Below, in pieces: positions 6,822-16,379 of a DNA stretch of 25,384 bases. Both the position numbers and the translations under genes were made by a program. Below the pieces are notes generated by a model, which saw only the letters and a program-made list of their open reading frames with translations, searched no databases and was not told the DNA's origin. The DNA comes from Flavobacteriales bacterium UBA5040. Lineage in GTDB: Bacteria; Bacteroidota; Bacteroidia; Flavobacteriales; Weeksellaceae. Location: assembly GCA_002415135.1 (NCBI GenBank), contig DIBY01000005.1, positions 1 through 25,384 on the forward strand, in the 5' to 3' direction. Numbering within the stretch: the first letter of the stretch is position 1; each line of letters starts with the position of its first letter.

Positions 6822-9800
6822 ATGAAACGAATTTTAACACTCTTAACATTATCAATTTTTAGTACTTTTTACTTTTCGCAATCTATTAAAATTAATTGGG
6901 AAGGAAGTACCGTAATTGATTACGGAAGTAGCAAAGTTACTGTTCCTTTTTTTAAGAACGAGAGTTTTGTCTATGAAGACGGTGGGGTTTATCTCCGAAT
7001 GGTAGAAAAACAGTCTGGTACCGACCGAAAGGTCTCCAATTTAGTTTGGGAGAAGATCACTTCAAAAGAACTTTTTGATATTCAAAATTACACGCTTCCC
7101 AGCGAAGATCAATCTGAAACAAGCAATTACATCAATCCTTATACTCAGGAGAAAACCACCAATATTAGGGTAGCCGCTCTAAAATTTGAAAAAGGAACAA
7201 TTTATCGTCTATCCTCTTTTAGCATTATCAATGCAGAAAAAAGTGATGAAGTTAAAAATTGGGCAAGTAAAATAGGAACTACTGATAATCCTCTGAAGCA
7301 AGGGAACTTTTATAAAATTAAAGTAGATAAATCCGGAGTTTTTAAAATCACGACTAAATTCTTACGTGATAACGGAATGAATCCCGCCAATATTAATCCG
7401 AAAAACTTTAAAATTTACGGAAATGGTGGTTTAATGTTGCCGGAACATAACCAAGATCCTCGTTTTGATGCGTTACAGGAAAATGCCATACAAGTTTTCG
7501 GTGAAGACGATGGTGTTTGGAATGAGGATGACTACGCTTTATTTTACGCACAAGGTCCCAACGGCTACAATCTTTACAAAAGTTCTAACGGAAATGGCAA
7601 AAGAAGAATTGAAACTCGTTCTGATAAATCCAATAACTTTATTAACATCTATGAAGATTTCGCCTACTATTTTATCAATTTCGATACCGGACCAGGTAAG
7701 AGAATACAGGAAATAGATCAACCTATCAACGCTACCATTATCAATCGATACGATGATTATCAATACATTAATGAGGAGAAATTCAATTTAATGAAAATCG
7801 GTAGAATTTGGACTGGCGACGCGTTCACAGATAACAAAACGATTACTTTCAACACCAAATCGCCCATTCAACCGAGCGATGTTATTTTGTACAGAACAAA
7901 ATATATTGCCTATCAATCGCAAGGGAATAAGATGACCGTAAATGTCAACAACTTGAATCCGGTTACTTTTTCTGTAGCACCAGATGACAAGAGAGAGTAT
8001 TTACCAGCAATTTATTCCAGTGCGGTAAGTAATTTGTCTGGCAATCAAATTTCTTTCAATTATGCGCCGAATACAGGAAGCAATCCGAACGGCAAATTTT
8101 ATTTCGATTATGCCGAAGTTCAATATAAAGAAGATTTAAAATTCAACAACACTCAAATGAATTTCAGAAGTTATGGTATCGCTGAAGAAAGTGGAAATAC
8201 CTATACTTTTAATTTAGCTGATGCCTCTTCCGCAGAACAGGTTTGGCAAGTCTCCGATATTACCAACGTTGTTAAAAAAGTAAATAAATCCGGAAGTACT
8301 GCTAATTTTAGTTTCGGCTATGTTGCAAACAGTAATCTTTTTGTGAACGAATTTGTTGCGTTTAAAAACAGTGAAGCTTTTTTACCAGCGTTTGTTGGAA
8401 AAATTGACAACCAGGATCTGGCCGGTTTACAAAACATCGATTATCTAATGATCACTGTTCCTGAAATGATGGGTCAAGCGCAACGTCTGGCTAATTACTA
8501 TCAGGATAAATATAATGTTGCCGTAGTTGATATCAACAAAATTTACAACGAATTCAGCAGCGGAAGTAGAGATATTACTGCAATCAGAGATTTTGCAACC
8601 AGATTGGATACGCCTAACGGGAAACTAAAATATCTTTTTATTCTTGGAGATACTTCTTATGACTTCAAAGGGAAAAATCATCCGGGCTCTTCTGTGGTAC
8701 CAAGTTACCAAAGTGAAGAAAGTGGCAATTATGCTGATTCCTTCGTCACCGATGATTATTTCGTGCAGACTGGCGTACAGAGCTTAGGCGCCACAAGCGT
8801 TTCTTCTACGTTACCCAATTTACCAGTTGGCAGACAACCAGCTGCTAATATCACTGAAGCGAAAATTTTAATCGATAAAACACTTTCTTATAATAATGCA
8901 AATCCTGGTCAATCAACGCCTTTTGGCGAATGGCGAATGAAATTAGATTTCGTGGTTGATGATGATGCTGATAATGTATCATTTAATAATGGAGTAAGGA
9001 TCGGATTTCCATTTCATGAAACTATGAATAGATCCTTAGTGAGCGTTTTCGAAACAGGAATTTTAAGAAAAGAATATAATGTTCGAAAACTTTATTTAGA
9101 TGCCTTTCCTGCACAAACTTCTGCTGGAGGACAAAGATATCCTCAAGTCAATCAAGCAATTTCAAATGATGTCGGCAACAGCTTATATCTATTCTATTTC
9201 GGACATGGCGGAATTAACGGTTGGGCTCAAGAGAGGGTTTTGACGATCGATCAAATTCAGAATTTTAACAATTACAATAATATTTATTCTCGTTTTCCAA
9301 TGGTTTCAACCATTACTTGTGAATTTACACTGTGGGATGATCCGGGAACTTTTTCGGCGGGTGAACAGGTCATCAAATCAAAAATCGGAGGAGCTTCAAC
9401 AATGATTACTTCCAGCCGGGCAATCGGTGTTGGTTACGGCGAAGATTTTACTACCATTTTTACGAGAAATATTTTTGAATTGGTCAATGATGATTTTGTA
9501 AATTTGGGCGATGCTTTATTAAAAGCGAAAATTCAGAAAGGTCCGCAAAATGATCACTTAAAGGTAAACTTCCTGGGTGATCCTGCCACGAAATTAAGTC
9601 GCCCGAAACGTTTAATTACTATTGATGATATTGAATCTCCAATTCCTGGTAAACTTCGCGCGTTGGATTTTGTAAAAATAAAAGGGCATATCAAAAAAGC
9701 AGACGGAACAATAGACGAAACTTTTAACGGAAGAGTCGCCGTCAATATTTTTGACAAAATGTTAACCAAGAAAACACTCAATAACGACGGAATGCCGAAA

Positions 9801-10742
9801 ATGAATCCAGTATTGACTTATACTGAAGAAGGCAGCCCGATTGTAAAATCTTCTGGTGTTGCAACCAATGGCGTATTCTCTGTAGAGTTCTACGTTCCCA
9901 AAGATATTAATTATGAAGAAGGACAAGGAAGAATTTTAGTGTATGCTGATAATAAAGTCTTCGATGTTTTTGAAAATCAAACTCAGGTTATTGGAGGAAT
10001 TAATCCTGAAGGAATTAATGACAACGAGCCACCGAAAGTAAAATTATACATGAACAACACCAATTTTGCGGATGGTGGTATTACCGATCAAAACCCTCTG
10101 CTCTTGGCGTGTGTTACCGATGATAAAGGAATTAATTCAACAGGTTCGGGAATCGGACACGACGTTACTGTTATTCTTGATGGTAAAATTATCGACACGG
10201 TTGTACTAAATGATTTCTACTTTTCAGGTGAAGGAAATGGCTGTACCAATCCTTCTTTAGCGGATTATCAAAAAGGAAACGTAACTTACCCATTTAGAAA
10301 TTTATCGCCGGGCGAACATCAACTCACTTTTAAAATTTGGGACATTAACAATAATTCAACAACAAGCACGTTAAACTTTATAGTTAAGGATGAAAGCGAT
10401 CAAAATTTGATTGTTAAAAAATTGTTAAATTGGCCGAATCCTTTTACCAATAAAACGTATGTTCAATTTGAGCATAATTGCGATGATGTTTTAGATGTGA
10501 ATGTTCAGATTTATACCATCACCGGAAAATTAGTGAAAACGATTAGTACGATGGTGACCGCTGAACCATTTTTACAAGGTTTTAGAACTGCGAGAACAGC
10601 AATCGAATGGGACGGAAATGATGACTTCGGTGATGCAGTTGGTAAAGGAACTTATATATTTAAAATTTTTGCGCGCAGTCAAAATCAGGATAAATGCAAA
10701 GGAAGCGCGACTGCCGTAGAAAAAATGGTCTTATTAAAATAA
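6822..10742 (+). CDS. porU: Type IX secretion system sortase PorU (C25 family)
   Basis: PorU is the outer-surface sortase that removes the C-terminal signal of type IX cargo and attaches the protein to the cell surface. The 1306 residues begin with a signal peptide (likely cut after FSQ near residue 20). A gingipain-like peptidase C25 domain occupies roughly residues 540-930. The catalytic pair is His795 in YFGHGG and Cys833 in TITCEF. The C-terminus is itself a type A-like T9SS sorting domain: WPNPF, then a Greek-key-like strand set with DVNVQIYTITGKLVKTI and KGTYIFKIFA. Length and layout match PorU of Flavobacterium and Porphyromonas. A possible promoter is TTG (6761-6763), 18 nt, then TAATTTTC (6782-6789). 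The porV gene follows after 25 bp, so both are probably co-transcribed. Confidence 0.93.
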   Translation: MKRILTLLTLSIFSTFYFSQSIKINWEGSTVIDYGSSKVTVPFFKNESFVYEDGGVYLRMVEKQSGTDRKVSNLVWEKITSKELFDIQNYTLPSEDQSETSNYINPYTQEKTTNIRVAALKFEKGTIYRLSSFSIINAEKSDEVKNWASKIGTTDNPLKQGNFYKIKVDKSGVFKITTKFLRDNGMNPANINPKNFKIYGNGGLMLPEHNQDPRFDALQENAIQVFGEDDGVWNEDDYALFYAQGPNGYNLYKSSNGNGKRRIETRSDKSNNFINIYEDFAYYFINFDTGPGKRIQEIDQPINATIINRYDDYQYINEEKFNLMKIGRIWTGDAFTDNKTITFNTKSPIQPSDVILYRTKYIAYQSQGNKMTVNVNNLNPVTFSVAPDDKREYLPAIYSSAVSNLSGNQISFNYAPNTGSNPNGKFYFDYAEVQYKEDLKFNNTQMNFRSYGIAEESGNTYTFNLADASSAEQVWQVSDITNVVKKVNKSGSTANFSFGYVANSNLFVNEFVAFKNSEAFLPAFVGKIDNQDLAGLQNIDYLMITVPEMMGQAQRLANYYQDKYNVAVVDINKIYNEFSSGSRDITAIRDFATRLDTPNGKLKYLFILGDTSYDFKGKNHPGSSVVPSYQSEESGNYADSFVTDDYFVQTGVQSLGATSVSSTLPNLPVGRQPAANITEAKILIDKTLSYNNANPGQSTPFGEWRMKLDFVVDDDADNVSFNNGVRIGFPFHETMNRSLVSVFETGILRKEYNVRKLYLDAFPAQTSAGGQRYPQVNQAISNDVGNSLYLFYFGHGGINGWAQERVLTIDQIQNFNNYNNIYSRFPMVSTITCEFTLWDDPGTFSAGEQVIKSKIGGASTMITSSRAIGVGYGEDFTTIFTRNIFELVNDDFVNLGDALLKAKIQKGPQNDHLKVNFLGDPATKLSRPKRLITIDDIESPIPGKLRALDFVKIKGHIKKADGTIDETFNGRVAVNIFDKMLTKKTLNNDGMPKMNPVLTYTEEGSPIVKSSGVATNGVFSVEFYVPKDINYEEGQGRILVYADNKVFDVFENQTQVIGGINPEGINDNEPPKVKLYMNNTNFADGGITDQNPLLLACVTDDKGINSTGSGIGHDVTVILDGKIIDTVVLNDFYFSGEGNGCTNPSLADYQKGNVTYPFRNLSPGEHQLTFKIWDINNNSTTSTLNFIVKDESDQNLIVKKLLNWPNPFTNKTYVQFEHNCDDVLDVNVQIYTITGKLVKTISTMVTAEPFLQGFRTARTAIEWDGNDDFGDAVGKGTYIFKIFARSQNQDKCKGSATAVEKMVLLK

Positions 10743-10767
10743 TAAATAACGATAAAAAATTGACTTT

Positions 10768-11901
10768 ATGACATTGACTAAAAAATTATTTTTAGGATTA
10801 GGATTGGGGGTAAGCATGCTTGCTTATTCACAGGTTGGCAACATTCAGCCGGTCCTAACTGGTGCTCCGTTCCTAAGAATATCACCTGACGCAAGAGCGG
10901 GAGGAATGGGTGATCAAGGGGTTGCAACAACTACCGATGCCTTTTCACAATTTTGGAATGCAGCGAAATATCCTTTCAGCAAAACTACTTCGGCAATTGG
11001 GATCAACTATACCCCGTACATGAGCAAATTGACCAACGATGTCTTTTTACTTTATGGTGCTTATCACCAGTTTTTAGGAGATGAAGAAAGAGCGACTATT
11101 TCAGCAAGTATCTATTATTTCAACATGGGATCAGTAGATCTTACCAAATTAGTTGGCTCTGAAGTAGTACAGGAAGGTACCGCAAAACCAAATGAATTCT
11201 CAATTGATGTCGCTTATGGATTGAAATTATCTGATTATTATTCCATGGCAGTTACCGGTCGATTTATCCGTTCTGATTTGTCTGGAGGATTTAACTCCGA
11301 CAACACTTTGAAGCCAGCAAACTCTTTCGCTGTTGATGTTTCAGGTTATTTTCAGTCAGAAAAGCATACCAGTATTAATGATTTTGAAGGTCGTGTAAAA
11401 GGTGGTTTCGCCATCCAAAACTTAGGTCCTAGATTGGATTACACCGGCGATGAGGAATCCAGATCTTATCTTCCTACAATGGCGAGAGTTGGTGCAGGAT
11501 ATGACTTATTTTTAGATGATTTAAATAGAGTTGGTTTGAACTTTGAAGCTTCCAAACTTTTGGTTCCTGGTCCGGATGAAACTGGAAATGTTCCTAATGT
11601 TGGAGTTATTGACGGAATCGGAAAATCATTTAGCAATACCAAAAGCACGATGTTCAGTGGTGCAGTTGAGTATGAATATGACAATGCATTCGCCGTAAGA
11701 GGTGGTTATTTTCACGAAAGTGTTGAACAGGGAGGAAGACAATATGCAACGGTTGGTGTTGGTTTAAAATACCAGTCTTTCGGTTTGGATATGTCTTATT
11801 TAATTAATACTTCTAAAATTAATTCAGCCTTAGATAACACTCTCCGTTTCGGATTAACCTGGAATATTGGTGAAGAATCTTCGAACGCGCAGGATTATTA
11901 A
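10768..11901 (+). CDS. porV: Type IX secretion outer-membrane protein PorV (LptO)
   Basis: A FadL-like beta-barrel protein of 377 residues with a signal peptide (to about residue 22, AYSQ). Family hallmarks are the early PFLRISPDARAGGMGDQGVA segment, followed by FWNAAKYPF, and the many alternating aromatic/Gly strands ending in a C-terminal NTLRFGLTWNI strand. PorV collects cargo from the SprA translocon and hands it to the PorU sortase, so the porU-porV pairing is functional. It is the second gene of the operon and is closed by a clear terminator. Confidence 0.95.
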   Translation: MTLTKKLFLGLGLGVSMLAYSQVGNIQPVLTGAPFLRISPDARAGGMGDQGVATTTDAFSQFWNAAKYPFSKTTSAIGINYTPYMSKLTNDVFLLYGAYHQFLGDEERATISASIYYFNMGSVDLTKLVGSEVVQEGTAKPNEFSIDVAYGLKLSDYYSMAVTGRFIRSDLSGGFNSDNTLKPANSFAVDVSGYFQSEKHTSINDFEGRVKGGFAIQNLGPRLDYTGDEESRSYLPTMARVGAGYDLFLDDLNRVGLNFEASKLLVPGPDETGNVPNVGVIDGIGKSFSNTKSTMFSGAVEYEYDNAFAVRGGYFHESVEQGGRQYATVGVGLKYQSFGLDMSYLINTSKINSALDNTLRFGLTWNIGEESSNAQDY

Positions 11902-11924
11902 TAAAACTTAATCAAGCATAATAA

Positions 11925-11953
11925 AGTCTCAAATTTTTTTGAGGCTTTTTTTT
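11925..11953 (+). terminator. Intrinsic terminator after porV
   Basis: A 9-bp stem AGTCTCAAA/TTTGAGGCT (one G-T pair) with a TTTT loop, followed by seven further T's. Confidence 0.85.
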
Positions 11954-11966
11954 GACCTTAAATGTT

Positions 11967-11974
11967 TAAATTTG
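11967..11974 (+). promoter_or_regulatory. -7 box TAAATTTG for the FUSC gene
   Basis: Exact TAnnTTTG, only 4 nt before the ATG at 11979 and 14 nt after the porV terminator. Initiation at the usual distance would give a nearly leaderless transcript. Confidence 0.45.
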
Positions 11975-11978
11975 CAGT

Positions 11979-14240
11979 ATGAATTACGCCACGGAACTAA
12001 AAAAATTTGCCAGCAGCCAAGCCATTTATTCGGCGGTTCGTATATCGCTGGCAATTGTTTTACCCAGTGTAATTCTTGCCCATTTTGGACTGCTCAAAGA
12101 ATTCTTCCTCTTTCCGCTAGCAACAAGTTTTATTGGCTTAACCGACCAGGCTGGCCCGTTCATCCGCCGTAGAAATGCCTTAATTTTTGCGATTGCTTCG
12201 TTTTTCTTTGTAGCCGTGGTCGCAAGTTTTTTAAAGGATTTTCCATTTCTGATCTATCCGGAAATAATTATTTTTTCCATTTTCTTCACCATGATTGGTG
12301 TTTACGGACAAAGATTGGCTGCAGTGGGAGCATTGTCTTTAGTCGTGCTGGCGATTTTTATTGATGGGCATTTAACCGGCGATGATATTGTCAAAAGTTC
12401 ACTTATCTTTTTAGCAGGTTCCATTTTTTATCTTCTGATATTCTTAATCGTTTCCAAAATTCAACCCTACAAATTAGCGGGCCAGATGATTGGTGAAAAT
12501 TATTTGGAATTGGGGAATTATCTTTCCTTAAAATCAAAATTCTATTTTAAAAATCCTGATTTCGATGTCTTATATTCTCAGATCATATCGCAGCAAATTT
12601 CCATTAAAAACCTACAGGAAGAAACTCGGGAAACCGTTTTCAAAACCAGAAAAATAGTTAATGAATCTACGACGACAAGTCGTTTATTAATGTTGATGTT
12701 TCTAAATTCCATTGATCTTCATGAGAAATTAATGACCTCTGAAAGTGACTATAGAAAAGTTCAGGAAAATTTTGGAAGCACTGCTTTTTTACATTCAATA
12801 GGTGAATATTTACAGCGATTGTCCGAGGAAATGAGCAATATCGGTATCGCTTTACAAAGCAATTCTAAAGCAAAACCGCTACGAAACATCGATGAAATGC
12901 TCGAGAAAATATTCAACGAATATTTTGAGTTGCGTAACAGAAAAATGACGCCAGAAAACCTGGAAGATTTTATGACGCTTCGGTTTATTTTAAATAGAAT
13001 TACTTCTATTTCAGACGAGATCATCACAATTTATAAAGTTTTCAGTCAGGACGAAAAGCTGGCAAAAAGCTTGTCCACAGGTCTGGACTTTCAAAAATTT
13101 GTCACTGCAGAAGAAAAACTCAATAGCAAAGTTTTCCTCAGCAACTTCTCTTTAAAATCAGGTTTGTTTCGACATTCCATAAGAATTACGCTTGCGTTGG
13201 TCATTGGTTATTGGATTTCCAGTTTTGAGTTCCTGGGAATTGGCCACGCCTACTGGATTTTAATTACCATTGTTGCGATTTTGAAACCTGCGTATGCAAC
13301 TACCAAACACAGAAATCTTCTGCGATTATATGGCACTATTTCCGGAGCTATTGTCGCTTATGGAATTCTTCATTTCATTTCAAATACGACCGCATTATTC
13401 GTTTTATTTTTAAGTGCGATGATTTTATGTTTCAGTTTTTTAAAAACAAAATATTCCTGGGCTGTATTTTTCATGACCATTTACGTATTCCTGGCCTTTA
13501 ATATTTTAAAACCCGGAAATGTAAACATGATCTTTAAAGACCGTGTTCTCGATACGGTGATCGCCGGAATTGTGGCTTTCGTGGTTTCTTATTTTGTCCT
13601 GCCGGTTTGGGAACACACCAAAAATTTAGATTTGATGAAGAAGTCTGCAGACAGCAATTTCAAATATTTTTCTGCAGCAATGGCTTACTTTAAAGATGAT
13701 AACATCGGCATTGAAAACTACAAACTCACCAGAAAAGCTGCTATTATCGACTTAGCGAATCTATCTGACAATTTTCAGAAAATGATCTCGGATCCTAAAA
13801 ATCAGCAGAAAAAGCTAGAACATTTGCATCAGTTCGTCATCACTTCACATTTAATTACCGCGTATATCGCCTCATTTTCGCAATATTCTGAGACCTCAAA
13901 ACATTATCCTGAAATTGACTTTAATGGTTGGGATTTAAAAATCTCTGCAGAATTAGTACGAACGAAATTACTTCTGAATCAAAAAAATCCAGACGAAAAT
14001 ATCGTACAGGAAAGTAAAATTGAACCTTTGGATACGGTTGAGAATCTGCTTGAAAACCGTAAAAAAGAACTGGCTGAAAATGAGTTTTTTGACCGTCGCG
14101 ATACCAACAGAATCACCCATTTAACAGAGTTGAAAAACTTAAAGGAAATTTTAGAATTAATTTACGACGTTTCTAAAGAACAAAGAAAAGTCGCTGAGAA
14201 CTTAGGACCGGAAATTCAGTCAACAATGGTGAAACAGTAG
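11979..14240 (+). CDS. FUSC-family inner-membrane protein (YccS-like)
   Basis: The 753-residue protein has two membrane blocks separated by a long soluble helical region. The first block (about residues 15-155) holds several hydrophobic helices and the FIGLTDQAGPFIRRRN loop of YccS/FUSC_N-type proteins. The second (about 395-545) starts with the conserved GHAYWILITIVAILKP (His423, Tyr425, Trp426) and KHRNLLRLYGTISGA segments of the FUSC fold. A soluble C-terminal tail of about 200 residues follows. Relatives (fusaric-acid resistance proteins, AaeB) are thought to export aromatic carboxylates, but the substrate of YccS-like members is unknown. Its last 25 bp overlap the 3' end of the convergent PPTase gene. 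Confidence 0.85.
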   Translation: MNYATELKKFASSQAIYSAVRISLAIVLPSVILAHFGLLKEFFLFPLATSFIGLTDQAGPFIRRRNALIFAIASFFFVAVVASFLKDFPFLIYPEIIIFSIFFTMIGVYGQRLAAVGALSLVVLAIFIDGHLTGDDIVKSSLIFLAGSIFYLLIFLIVSKIQPYKLAGQMIGENYLELGNYLSLKSKFYFKNPDFDVLYSQIISQQISIKNLQEETRETVFKTRKIVNESTTTSRLLMLMFLNSIDLHEKLMTSESDYRKVQENFGSTAFLHSIGEYLQRLSEEMSNIGIALQSNSKAKPLRNIDEMLEKIFNEYFELRNRKMTPENLEDFMTLRFILNRITSISDEIITIYKVFSQDEKLAKSLSTGLDFQKFVTAEEKLNSKVFLSNFSLKSGLFRHSIRITLALVIGYWISSFEFLGIGHAYWILITIVAILKPAYATTKHRNLLRLYGTISGAIVAYGILHFISNTTALFVLFLSAMILCFSFLKTKYSWAVFFMTIYVFLAFNILKPGNVNMIFKDRVLDTVIAGIVAFVVSYFVLPVWEHTKNLDLMKKSADSNFKYFSAAMAYFKDDNIGIENYKLTRKAAIIDLANLSDNFQKMISDPKNQQKKLEHLHQFVITSHLITAYIASFSQYSETSKHYPEIDFNGWDLKISAELVRTKLLLNQKNPDENIVQESKIEPLDTVENLLENRKKELAENEFFDRRDTNRITHLTELKNLKEILELIYDVSKEQRKVAENLGPEIQSTMVKQ

Positions 14241-14827
14241 TTTTCGAAAAATTCTACGCGGGCTTTGTACAAATCAGAAACATTTTCATCGTGCACCCTG
14301 CATTGAATATTAAATGGAAAATCTAGACTGAATGGTTTTACCTCGTAATGCTTTTTCAAAGACCAATAGTTGGAATGATGGATCTTGTACAAACTTTCTT
14401 TCAAAGACCAGATCACGGTGAGATACGCCACTTCTTTATCTTTTTCAATAAAGCCACTCTCCTCTTCCTGTAAAAATTTGTGTCGAATTCTTTCTATCTT
14501 TTTATTAAAAGGTTCGATATCAATTCCAACTTTGTTTTTTGAAATGGCCAAAGCTGCGAAAGGGAAAGAATGCGTTACCGAAATTTCATAATCTTTCGGC
14601 GCTAAATATGGTTGTCTGCCATCGTAAAGAATTTTGTGATCCGGCAAAATCGATTTTAAAATTTTTCTGACCAAAAGAGTTTCTTTTAATTTTGTCGGAT
14701 GATAATCTTTAACTTTTTCTAAATTCTCTTTTTCGATTAAAAGTTCTGGGTTCAAATCTTCAGCTTCATCATATTTCCAAAGGAGAATGGTTGCTTGATC
14801 ATCGGAAAAATCTCGGTACAATGGCAT
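14216..14827 (-). CDS. 4'-phosphopantetheinyl transferase (Sfp-type)
   Basis: This enzyme transfers the phosphopantetheine arm of CoA to a serine of acyl or peptidyl carrier proteins. The 203-residue protein has both signature blocks: GIDIE (101-105, Mg ligands Asp103 and Glu105) and WSLKESLYK (140-148, with Glu144 and Lys148). A substrate-binding SVTHS segment (83-87) precedes them. Size and layout fit Sfp-type enzymes rather than AcpS. Placement next to ahcY is a pattern I recall from other Flavobacteriia. Its carrier-protein partner is not in the window. The stop lies inside the 3' end of the FUSC gene. Confidence 0.88.
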   Translation of the reverse strand: MPLYRDFSDDQATILLWKYDEAEDLNPELLIEKENLEKVKDYHPTKLKETLLVRKILKSILPDHKILYDGRQPYLAPKDYEISVTHSFPFAALAISKNKVGIDIEPFNKKIERIRHKFLQEEESGFIEKDKEVAYLTVIWSLKESLYKIHHSNYWSLKKHYEVKPFSLDFPFNIQCRVHDENVSDLYKARVEFFENYCFTIVD

Positions 14828-14978
14828 TGAAAATTATTAGATGATAAAATTACACAATTCTTTAATGAAACAAATAATCACTTTTACTTAAAATTAATAA
14901 TGAAAACGTTTAAGAGGTAATAGATTAAAGAGATAACTCCTATTTCATAAATATTTTAAATTTAAAAAAGACATTTCG

Positions 14979-14986
14979 TATCTTCG
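14979..14986 (+). promoter_or_regulatory. Probable ahcY -7 box TATCTTCG
   Basis: One mismatch from TAnnTTTG, 20 bp before the ahcY ATG. It leaves only a short leader, too short for a riboswitch. Confidence 0.5.
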
Positions 14987-15006
14987 CGTCAAATTTATTT
15001 AAATAG

Positions 15007-16320
15007 ATGGAAACTACAACACAATACGTTCCTTATAAAGTTAAGGATATCTCATTAGCTGAATATGGGAGAAAAGAAATTAATTTAGCTGAAGCGGAAA
15101 TGCCTGGATTAATGGCGATCCGTGAAGAGTACGGTCCTTCTCAACCGTTAAAAGGAGCAAGAATCGCTGGTTGTCTTCACATGACGATCCAAACTGCAGT
15201 TTTAATTGAAACTTTAGTAGCGTTGGGAGCTGATGTTACTTGGTCTTCTTGTAATATCTTTTCAACTCAGGATCATGCTGCTGCTGCAATTGCTGCTGCT
15301 GGAATCCCAGTTTATGCCTGGAAAGGAATGAACGAAGAGGAATTCGAATGGTGTATTGAGCAAACCGTATTTTTCGGTGAAGACAGAAAACCATTAAACC
15401 TGATCTTAGATGATGGTGGAGATTTAACCAACCTTGTTTTTGATAAATATCCAGAATTAACGGCTGGAATTAAAGGACTTTCTGAAGAAACTACAACAGG
15501 AGTTCACAGATTATACGAAAGAATGCAGAACGGAACTTTGGTGATGCCTGCAATCAACGTAAATGATTCTGTTACCAAATCAAAATTCGACAATAAATAC
15601 GGTTGTAGAGAATCTGCAGTAGATGCAGTGAGAAGAGCAACAGATTTAATGTTGGCTGGTAAAAGAGTCGTAGTTTGTGGTTACGGTGACGTTGGTAAAG
15701 GAACTGCAGCTTCTTTCAAAGGTGCTGGTTCTATTGTTACCGTTACAGAAATTGACCCGATCTGTGCCTTGCAAGCAGCAATGGATGGTTTCGAAGTTAA
15801 AAAATTAGATACGGTTGTTGCTAATGCAGATATCGTTATTACGACTACAGGAAACTTTAACATCGTTAAAGGAGAGCATTTCAAACAAATGAAAGATAAA
15901 ACAGTAGTTTGTAATATCGGTCACTTCGATAATGAATTGGATATGGCGTGGTTGAACGAAAATTACGGTGATACCAAATATGAAGTAAAACCACAAGTTG
16001 ACGTTTATACGATCGACGGAAAGGAGATCATCATTCTAGCAGAAGGTCGTTTGGTCAACCTTGGTTGCGCCACAGGTCACCCAAGTTTCGTAATGAGTAA
16101 TTCATTCGCCAACCAGACTTTAGCACAAATTGAATTGTGGACGAATTCTGAAGCGTACGGAAACGAGGTTTACATGTTACCAAAACATTTAGATGAAAAA
16201 GTTGCATTTTTACACCTTAAAAAATTAGGCGTAGAATTAGAAACTTTAACAGACGAACAGGCTAAATATATTGGTGTAGAAGTGAAAGGACCTTTCAAAC
16301 CAGAATACTACAGATACTAA
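15007..16320 (+). CDS. ahcY: Adenosylhomocysteinase (S-adenosylhomocysteine hydrolase)
   Basis: It reversibly splits S-adenosylhomocysteine into homocysteine and adenosine, relieving product inhibition of methyltransferases. The 437 residues match the family in length and are highly conserved. Visible features are HMTIQTAVL (substrate pocket), the catalytic-region block NDSVTKSKFDN with Lys191, Asp195 and Asn196 and the nearby Cys200, the NAD-binding GYGDVGKG (225-232), and the C-terminal KPEYYRY tail that reaches into the neighbouring subunit's NAD site. It is a single-gene transcription unit with its own -7 box and a strong terminator. Codon use looks optimised, as expected for a highly expressed gene. 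Confidence 0.98.
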   Translation: METTTQYVPYKVKDISLAEYGRKEINLAEAEMPGLMAIREEYGPSQPLKGARIAGCLHMTIQTAVLIETLVALGADVTWSSCNIFSTQDHAAAAIAAAGIPVYAWKGMNEEEFEWCIEQTVFFGEDRKPLNLILDDGGDLTNLVFDKYPELTAGIKGLSEETTTGVHRLYERMQNGTLVMPAINVNDSVTKSKFDNKYGCRESAVDAVRRATDLMLAGKRVVVCGYGDVGKGTAASFKGAGSIVTVTEIDPICALQAAMDGFEVKKLDTVVANADIVITTTGNFNIVKGEHFKQMKDKTVVCNIGHFDNELDMAWLNENYGDTKYEVKPQVDVYTIDGKEIIILAEGRLVNLGCATGHPSFVMSNSFANQTLAQIELWTNSEAYGNEVYMLPKHLDEKVAFLHLKKLGVELETLTDEQAKYIGVEVKGPFKPEYYRY

Positions 16321-16345
16321 TTGAATTTATTTTCAATGATCATAC

Positions 16346-16379
16346 AAAGAACGCTCTGAGATTTCAGAGCGTTCTTTTA
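16346..16379. terminator. Bidirectional intrinsic terminator
   Basis: A 14-bp perfect stem (16346-16359 with 16364-16377) with a GATT loop and a T-run after it. It overlaps the stop codon of the convergent regulator gene at 16377. Confidence 0.88.

Noticed and set aside
14828..15006. Possible SAH riboswitch before ahcY
   Set aside because: The likely -7 box at 14979 leaves a leader of only about 15 nt, and no paired structure is visible there.
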